Shown here: piece by piece, positions 58,101-64,000 of the stretch
Layout of the letters: every line of letters starts with the position of its first letter
How positions within the stretch are numbered: position 1 is the first letter of the stretch
Assembly (NCBI GenBank): GCA_030267565.1
Contig: BRXU01000023.1
Coordinates: 1,711,001-1,775,000, forward strand
Length of the DNA stretch: 64,000 nucleotides
Source: Pleodorina starrii
Lineage: Eukaryota; Chlorophyta; Chlorophyceae; Chlamydomonadales; Volvocaceae
Reading direction: 5' to 3'
The notes under the pieces: model-generated
Seen by the model: the letters and a program-made list of their open reading frames with translations, nothing else
Told to the model about the DNA's origin: nothing
Database searches by the model: none
Translations under genes and position numbers: made by a program

Positions 58101-59289
58101 ACCCACAAACAGAAAGCCGGGCGGATTGCTGCAGCCCCTCCCTATTCCTGCTGAGGTTTGGGATAGTGTATCAATGGACTTGATCACTCAGCTACCAACA
58201 ACTCGCAATGGGCATGACGCGATCGTAGTGTTCGTGGACCGGCTGAGCAAAATGACGCACTTTGCTCCCACACACACGACCGTCGGAGCTGAAGAGTTAG
58301 CCCGCCTTTTTGTGGCTACAGTCTTCAGGCAGCACGGCCTTCCACAAAACATAGTGTCGGACCGGGACACACGCTTTACAAGCAACTTTTGGAAGGAACT
58401 ATTTCGCCTATTGGGCACCCACCTCTACATGAGCACAGCCTACCACCCGCAAACGGATGGACAAACGGAGCGGATGAACCGCGTCCTTGAAGAGACACTC
58501 AGGCACTACATCTCGCCCGCGCAAGACGACTGGGACGAGCATTTGCCGCTTATCGAGTTTGCTATCAACAACTCTAAGCAGCGTTCTACGGGTGTTTCCC
58601 CGTTTTACCTTAACGGTATCAAGCAACCGCGTGTGCCGGTTGACCTACACGTTAAGAGTAAGGTGCCTGCCGCTGACAAATATCAGGAAGCGATGCAAAA
58701 GCGTATTAAACGCGCAAAGCAGTGTCTCTTGGCTGCGCAAAACGATCAAAAAGAGGACGCCGACGTTCACAGGCGACCTGTGCGTTACGAGGTCGGGCAA
58801 AAAGTGCTGTTAAGTACGCGTAATGTCACGCTCAAAAACCCAGGTACCAAAAAGCTGATGCCTAAGTACATCGGCCCATACACGGTTGTCGAGAAAGTGA
58901 GCGAAACCGCGGTAAAACTAAAGTTACCGGCGGACTCACGCCTCCATCCGGTCTTTCACGTCTCCCTATTGAAACCTTACCGGGACGACGGAAACCGACA
59001 ACCACCACCACCTTTACTGATTGAGGGTGAGCCATACTACATGGTCGAATCGATCATCGACCATCGCGACGTTTCGGTCCGAGGTGGGCGCGGAAAAACA
59101 CGGCGGGAATACCTCGTCAAATGGGAAGGCTACGACTCGGGACACAACAGCTACGAGCCCGAAGCGTCCCTACGCGAATCCCAACCACTTTCCGAAGCAG
59201 TCGACGAGTATGAGCGCAAACTCAAAATAAAGGCACTGCACCCACGAGATAAACCCGCAGGAGGCAAGCCCGCTAAAAAGCGAAAATGA
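55135..59289 (+). CDS. pol: Pol polyprotein: methyltransferase-like, protease, RT, RNase H, integrase, chromodomain
   Basis: In the same frame as Gag right after its UAG, and open to TGA at 59287-59289. The first in-frame ATG is at 55273. Numbering from codon 55201 as 1: Dam-like segment about 45-155 with NPPY at 96-99; aspartic protease with DSGA at 212-215; reverse transcriptase about 430-680 with YLDD at 590-593 (56968-56979); RNase H with SDAS near 738 and TDHQPL; integrase with H-X6-H-X29-C-X2-C zinc site and a D,D35E triad at 993, 1054 and 1090 (58177, 58360, 58468); chromodomain about 1280-1335 (YMVESIIDHR, YLVKWEGY, YEPEASL). All catalytic residues are present. The chromodomain presumably guides integration to modified chromatin, which fits insertion in a satellite. 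Confidence 0.95.
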   Translation, partial: RSGKRVGAGKQSPGNRPLAQESLGSAAAEKAVLATEKVAVAQGQSDMDGGVPVVCDPLKCDRMFLPDEFRKVESSLGRQFSFDAACNDSGDNSLCARFASPSKSFFDTDVSGEFVWINPPYTHVQQWTQHYLRCKRKDPEHTSAVFCVPQWTQVEHHMRSAGFKLLKTYEVGTKLFSKKDANGTRTEMPGIPWPVQLWYDAPATPVQVNSMNAPNRSMVFDARLCQTACRVLADSGANCNGAADGFITLEAARNMALRTKPTTTASVRLANGTNELIEGSVTANLRIGSFHDQVKLLVLKQGIPGVEIILANDWLERRKAQMCWATHTLTAHKDKGEKWTLKPTFWSAVEDEEHLDGVTIMNYVTATLYAASTVETMSAKAAAKRIAQGARSYLMLVQAEPVGEEMASGTKAPDANLIPEENMSAILDEYKDVFAELKGLPPFREVGHAIPLVDGAVPPAKRTYRLTQLEQQEVRKQVTELLQKGYIEPSTSPYGAPVIFVEKANGQGLRMVLDYRALNKQTIKRRYPMPNITDLFDQLQGANIFSSLDLQQGYNQIRISPEDVEKTAFIAPGMGQFQFKVLCFGLTNAPATFQAVMNRIFAEHIGKFVLVYLDDILVFSKTPAEHEQHLRTVLALLRKHEFKAKLSKCQFNREELHFLGHIVSRDGLKVDERKVKVVKEWPVPTDLPKLRAFLGLANYFRRFIQGYSSLVAPLTALTSAKMPFHWTKACDAAFEGVKHALTNAPVLKLPELEKPFTVWSDASIYGTGAVLLQDERPVAYTSSKFSKAEYNYSTTDQECLGTVLALEEWRCYLEGATDVTLVTDHQPLVYLQDQKSADMLSRRQARWMERLSRFNFKWEYRPGRINVADPISRVHDMVLNVLTASLIDSDLGRRIKRGYDGDPNIRKSQVAKLQLRRKNGFWYRGTQIYVPENADLRKEILKEYHDVPYAGHRGIDRTKQAIAQTYWWPGLDANVKEYVKSCPNCQRNKPTNRKPGGLLQPLPIPAEVWDSVSMDLITQLPTTRNGHDAIVVFVDRLSKMTHFAPTHTTVGAEELARLFVATVFRQHGLPQNIVSDRDTRFTSNFWKELFRLLGTHLYMSTAYHPQTDGQTERMNRVLEETLRHYISPAQDDWDEHLPLIEFAINNSKQRSTGVSPFYLNGIKQPRVPVDLHVKSKVPAADKYQEAMQKRIKRAKQCLLAAQNDQKEDADVHRRPVRYEVGQKVLLSTRNVTLKNPGTKKLMPKYIGPYTVVEKVSETAVKLKLPADSRLHPVFHVSLLKPYRDDGNRQPPPPLLIEGEPYYMVESIIDHRDVSVRGGRGKTRREYLVKWEGYDSGHNSYEPEASLRESQPLSEAVDEYERKLKIKALHPRDKPAGGKPAKKRK
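55333..55665 (+). other. Dam-type N6-adenine methyltransferase-like domain in Pol
   Basis: FSFDAACNDSGDNSLCARF followed by FFDTDVSGEFVWINPPYTH and then a W-rich segment resembles phage-type DNA N6-adenine methyltransferases (Pfam Dam family). There an FxLDxxA-like N-terminal motif precedes the catalytic [DN]PP[YW]. NPPY is encoded at 55486-55497. The assignment is by eye. Such a domain is known in DIRS-order retrotransposons but is not a standard part of Ty3/gypsy Pol. Confidence 0.65.
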
Positions 59290-59311
59290 CGCTCCCGGGA
59301 CGGTTCGCTTC

Positions 59312-59324
59312 AGAGGGGGGAGAG
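59312..59324 (+). other. Polypurine tract
   Basis: AGAGGGGGGAGAG lies directly against the 3' LTR. It is the standard primer site for plus-strand DNA synthesis in LTR elements. Confidence 0.9.
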
Positions 59325-59728
59325 TGTAGCAAGCTACATTTCCCTTAGGAATATTACAGTAATAAATATAAACAACAATAATTCATTTACGCAATAATGC
59401 GAAGAGCGCGCCCCGCGGGACCGCGTTGCGCGCCAACTAACTCAACGAACCTGAAGCGACCCTACCACTGGTCCCAACCATAGATCAGTGTCGTACAGAC
59501 ATCTTAGCCGGCAGGTGGAGCCGAGATATAAGTCACCCGGGTGTAGTGTTCCGGCCAGTCATTGAGTAACCACATTTACTCGGTGGCCAGGGTTCAAGAC
59601 CCTGCTGACACCTAAGAGCTTCCGCTATCTCACGTATGCTTCTAGGCCTTCTGCGGAGACTCGCCGACTTTGTCGTCACTCTCTTCAGCAAGTCCACAAT
59701 GACGGTAAGTGCCTAGACGCTTACTACA
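59325..59728 (+). repeat. 3' LTR
   Basis: 404 bp, identical to the 5' LTR at every position compared. It is followed directly by the GCCAG target duplication and the continuing satellite. Confidence 0.97.
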
Positions 59729-62700
59729 GCCAGCCCCGTAGACCCAGGGGCAAGACCCGTAGACCCACGGGCCAGACCCGTAGACCCACGGGCCAGCCCC
59801 GTAGACCCGCAGGCCAGACCCGTAGACCCACGTGCCAGACCCGTAGACACACGGGCCAGCCCCGTAGACACACGGGCCAGCCCCGTAGACTAATGGGCCA
59901 GCCCCGTACACCCACGGGCCAGCACCGTAGACCCAGGGGCCAGACCCGTAGACCCATGGCTCAGCCCCGCAGACCCACGGATCAGCCCCGTAGACCCACG
60001 TGCCAGACCCGTAGACCCACGGGCCAGCACCGTAGACCCAGGGGCCAGACCCGTAGACCCACTAGCCAGCCCCGTAGAACTACGGGCAAGACCCGTAGAC
60101 CCACCTGCCAGACCCGTAGACCCATGGGCCAGCCCCGTAGACCTGCGGGCCAGACCCGTGGACCCACGGGCCAGACCCGTTGACCCACAGACCAGCCCCG
60201 TAGATCCACGGGCCAGACCCGTAGACCCACGTGCAAGACCCGTAGACCTACGGGCCAGCCCCGTAGACCCACGTGCCAGACCCGTAGACCCACGGGCCAG
60301 CCCCGTAGACCCGCAGGCCAGACCCATAGACCTGCGGGCCAGACCCGTAGACCCACTAGCCAGCCCCGTAGACCTACGGGCCAGCCCCGTAGACCCACGG
60401 GCCAGACCCGTAGAACCACGGGCCAGCCCCGTAGAACCACGGGCCAGCCCCGTAGACCCACGGGCCAGACCCGTTGACCCACAGAAGCGCCCCATAGACA
60501 CACGGGCCAGCCCCGTAGACCATGGCTCAGCCCCGTAGACCCACGGCTCAGCCCCGTAGACCCACTTGCCAGACCCGTAGACACATGGCTCAGCCCCGTA
60601 GACCCTCGTGCCAGACCCGTAGACCCAGGGGCAAGCCCCGTAGACCCACGGGCCAGACCCGTAGACGTATGGCTCAGCCCTGTAGACCCATGTCTCAGCC
60701 CCGTAGACCTGCGGGCCAGACCCGTAGACCCACAGACCAGCCCCGTAGATCCACGGGCCAGACCCGTAAACCCAAGTGCCAGACCCGTAGACCCATGGCT
60801 CAGCCCCGTAGACCTGCGGGCCAGACCCGTAGACCCACAGACCAGCCCCGTAGAGCCACGGGCCAGACCCGTAGACCCAGGGGCCAGCCCCGTAGACCCA
60901 CGTGCCAGACCCGTAGACGCATGGCTCAGCCCCGTAGACCCATGGCTCAGCCCCGTAGAGCCACGGGCCAGACCCGTAGACCCACGGGCCAGCCCCGTAG
61001 ACCCGCAGGCCAGACCCGTAGACCCACATGCCAGACCCGTAGACACACGGGCCAGCCCCGTAGACACACGGGCCAGCCCCGTAGACTAATGGGCTTGTCC
61101 CGTAGATCCATGGCTCAGCCCCGTAGACCATGGCGCAGCCCCGTAGACCCATGTGCCAGACCCGCATACCTGCGGGCAAGACCCGTAGACCCATGAGCCA
61201 GACCCGTAGACCCACGGGCCAGCCCCGTAGACCCACGAGCCAGACCCGTAGACCCACGGGCCAGCCCCGTAGACCCACAGGCCAGCCCCGTAGACCCACG
61301 TGCCAGCCCCGTAGACTCACGGGCCAGCCCCGTAGACCCAGGGGCAAGACCCGTAGACCCACGGGCCAGCCCCGTAGACTAACGGGCTTGACCCGTAGAC
61401 CCATGGCTCAGCCCCGTAGACCATGGCTCAGCCCCGTAGACCCATGGCTCAACCTCGTAGACCCACGGGCCAGACCCGTAGACGCATGGCTCAGCCCCGT
61501 AGACCCGCAGGCCAGACCCGTAGAGCCACGGGCCAGACCCGTAGACCCACGGGCCAGCCCCGTAGACCCAGGGGCAAGACCCGTAGACCCACGGGCCAGC
61601 CCCGTAGACCCGCAGGCCAGACCCGTAGACCCACGTGCCAGACCCGTAGACACACGGGCCAGACCCGTAGACACACAGGCCAGCCCCGTAGACACACGGG
61701 CCAGCCCCGTAGACCCACAGGCCAGCCCCGTAGACCCACGTGCCAGACCCGTAGACTCACGGGCCAGCCTCGTAGACCCAGGGGCAAGACCCGTAGACCC
61801 ACGGGCCAGCCCCGTAGACTAACGGGCTTGACCCGTAGACCCATGGCTCAGCCCCGTAGACCATGGCTCAGCCCCGTAGACCCATGGCTAAACCCCGTAG
61901 ACCCACGTGCCAGACCCGTAGACCCGCGGGCCAGACCCGTAGACCCACAAAACAGCCCCGTAGACCCATGGCCCAGCCCCGTAGACCCACGTGCCAGACC
62001 CGTAGACCCATGGCTCAGCCCCGTAGAACCATGGCTCAGACCCGTAGACCTGCGGGCCAGATCCGTAGACCCAAGGGCCAGCCCCGTAGATCAACGGGCC
62101 AGACCCGTAGATAGACCCACGTGCAAGACCCGTAGACCCATGGCTCAGCCCCGTAGACCCACGTGCCAGACCCGTAGACCCACGGGCCAGCCCCGTAGAC
62201 CTACGGGCCAGCCCCGTAGACCCACTTGCCAGACCCGTAGACCCATGGCTCAGCCCCGTAGAGCCACGGGCCAGACCCGTAGACCCACGGGCCAGCCCCG
62301 TAGACCCAGGGGGAAGACCCGTAGACCCACGGGCCAGCCCCGTAGACCCGCAGGCCAGACCCGTAGACCCACGTGCCAGACCCGTAGACACACGGGCCAG
62401 ACCCGTAGACACACAGGCCAGCCCCGTAGACACACGGGCCAGCCCCGTAGACCCACAGGCCAGCCCCGTAGACCCACGTGCCAGACCCGTAGACTCACGG
62501 GCCAGCCTCGTAGACCCAGGGGCAAGACCCGTAGACCCACGGGCCAGCCCCGTAGACTAACGGGCTTGACCCGTAGACCCATGGCTCAGCCCCGTAGACC
62601 ATGGCTCAGCCCCGTAGACCCATGGCTCAACCCCGTAGACCCACGTGCCAGACCCGTAGACCCGCGGGCCAGACCCGTCGACCCACAAAACAGCCCCGTA

Positions 62701-64000
62701 GACCCATGGCCCAGCCCCGTAGACCCACGTGCCAGACCCGTAGACCCATGGCTCAGCCCCGTAGACCCATGGCTCAGACCCGTAGACCTGCGGGCCAGAT
62801 CCGTAGACCCAAGGGCCAGCCCCGTAGATCAACGGGCCAGACCCGTAGATAGACCCACGTGCAAGACCCGTAGACCCATGGCTCAGCCCCGTAGACCCAC
62901 GTGCCAGACCCGTAGACCCACGGGCCAGCCCCGTAGACCTACGGGCCAGCCCCGTAGACCCACTTGCCAGACCCGTAGACCCATGGCTCAGCCCAGTAGA
63001 CCCACATGCCAGCCCCGTAGACCCACAGGCCAGCCCCGTAGACCCATGGCTCAGCCCCGTAGACCTGCGGGCCAGACCCGTAGACCCACGGGCCAGCCCC
63101 GTAGACCCACGAGCCAGACCCGTAGACCCACGGGCCAGACCCGTAGACCCACAGGCCAGCCCCGTAGACCCACGTGCCAGACCCGTAGACTCACGGGCCA
63201 GCCCCGTAGACCCAGGGGCAAGACCCGTAGGCCCACGGGCCAGCCCCTTAGACTAACGGGCTTGACCCGTGGACCCATGGCTCAGCCCCGTAGACCATGG
63301 CTCAGCCCCGTAGACCCATGGCTCAACCCCGTAGACCCACGTGCCAGACCCGTAGACCCGCGGGCCAGACCCGTAGACCCACAACAATGCCCCGTAGACC
63401 CATGGCTCAGCCCCGTAGACCCACGTGCCAGACCCGTAGACCCAGGGGCAAGACCCGTAGACCCACGGGCCAGCCCCGTAGACCCGCAGGCCAGACCCGT
63501 AGACCCACGTGCCAGACCCGTAGACACACGGGCCAGACCCGTAGACACACGGGCCAGCCCCGTAGACACACGGGCCAGCCCCGTAGACCCACAGGCCAGC
63601 CCCGTAGACCCACGTGCCAGACCCGTAGACTCATAGGCCAGCCCCGTAGACCCAGGGGCAAGACCCGTAGACCCACGGGCCAGCCCCGTAGACTAACGGG
63701 CTTGACCCGTAGACCCATGGCTCAGCCCCGTAGACCCATCGCTCAACCCCGTAGACCCACGTGCCAGACCCGTAGACCCGCGGGCCAGACCCGTAGACCC
63801 ACAAAACAGCCCCGTAGACCCATGGCCCAGCCCCGTAGACCCACGTGCCAGACCCGTAGACCCATGGCTCAGCCCCGTAGACCCATGGCTCAGACCCGTA
63901 GACCTGCGGGCCAGATCCGTAGACCCACAGGCCAGCCCCGTAGACCCACGTGCCAGACCCGTAGATAGACCCACGGGCCAGCCCCGTAGACCCAGGGGCA
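59729..64000. repeat. 21-bp satellite array, right part (about 203 monomers, continues past window)
   Basis: The same 21-bp satellite resumes after the retroelement and runs to the window edge. It includes a third copy of the higher-order block (59890-61845) and repeated CTAACGGGCTTGACC markers near 61380, 61818, 62557, 63256 and 63694. A GTAGATAGACCC irregularity recurs near 62110, 62845 and 63965 and is shared with the left part (39259, 47237, 48600, 50577). Confidence 0.97.

Larger units (their letters stand above)
53026..59728 (+). mobile_element. Intact Ty3/gypsy chromovirus LTR retrotransposon
   Basis: A complete element of 6,703 bp: two identical 404-bp LTRs with TGTAG...CTACA ends, a primer-binding site, Gag, Pol and a polypurine tract. 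It is flanked by a 5-bp target duplication GCCAG (53021-53025 and 59729-59733) cut from a satellite monomer. Pol order (protease, RT, RNase H, integrase, chromodomain) places it in Ty3/gypsy, chromovirus branch. An extra methyltransferase-like segment lies between Gag and protease. Identical LTRs, open frames and a clean target duplication indicate very recent insertion, so the element may still be active. Confidence 0.97.

Overview
The window looks like nuclear DNA of a volvocine-type green alga (Chlamydomonas/Volvox relatives). The reasons are a GC-rich gene cut into 43 short exons by GT-AG introns of about 175-630 bp, a TGTAA polyadenylation signal, TTTTAGGG-type telomere-like repeats inside one intron, and abundant low-complexity intron sequence. 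No bacterial or organellar features were seen. All calls come from reading the sequence; no database search was possible.

Layout. (1) 1-3872 is a near-perfect giant palindrome (arms of about 1.92 kb, 27-nt spacer). Each arm carries a broken IS630/Tc1-mariner-type transposase and, converging on it, a degraded RGG/poly-Gln ORF of unknown function. (2) 3873-8285 is mostly gene-poor, with microsatellites and one weak exon candidate. (3) 8286-30472 (+) is one intact gene for UDP-glucose:glycoprotein glucosyltransferase (UGGT), the ER folding sensor. Joining 43 exons gives 1,891 codons with every splice phase agreeing. Its 3' UTR runs to a TGTAA signal at 31713. (4) 31890-32235 is a C-rich minisatellite that leads into a very large 21-bp satellite (32248-53025 and 59729-64000, about 1,190 monomers), which has higher-order duplications. 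(5) 53026-59728 is a young, intact Ty3/gypsy chromovirus inserted in the satellite. It has identical 404-bp LTRs, a GCCAG target duplication, and Gag and Pol in one frame separated by a single UAG.

Highlights. Between Gag and the protease, the retroelement carries a segment resembling phage Dam-type N6-adenine methyltransferases, with an NPPY motif. This is unusual for a Ty3/gypsy element and is the best candidate for something undescribed. UGGT introns share several short dispersed repeats in both orientations, one with a built-in decoy splice acceptor. One intron holds a duplicated exon end joined to telomere-like repeats.

The UGGT gene is the only confident host gene. The retroelement is self-contained: promoter LTR, primer site, Gag, methyltransferase-like domain, protease, RT, RNase H, integrase, chromodomain and polypurine tract. 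The palindrome and satellite may be partly affected by assembly.
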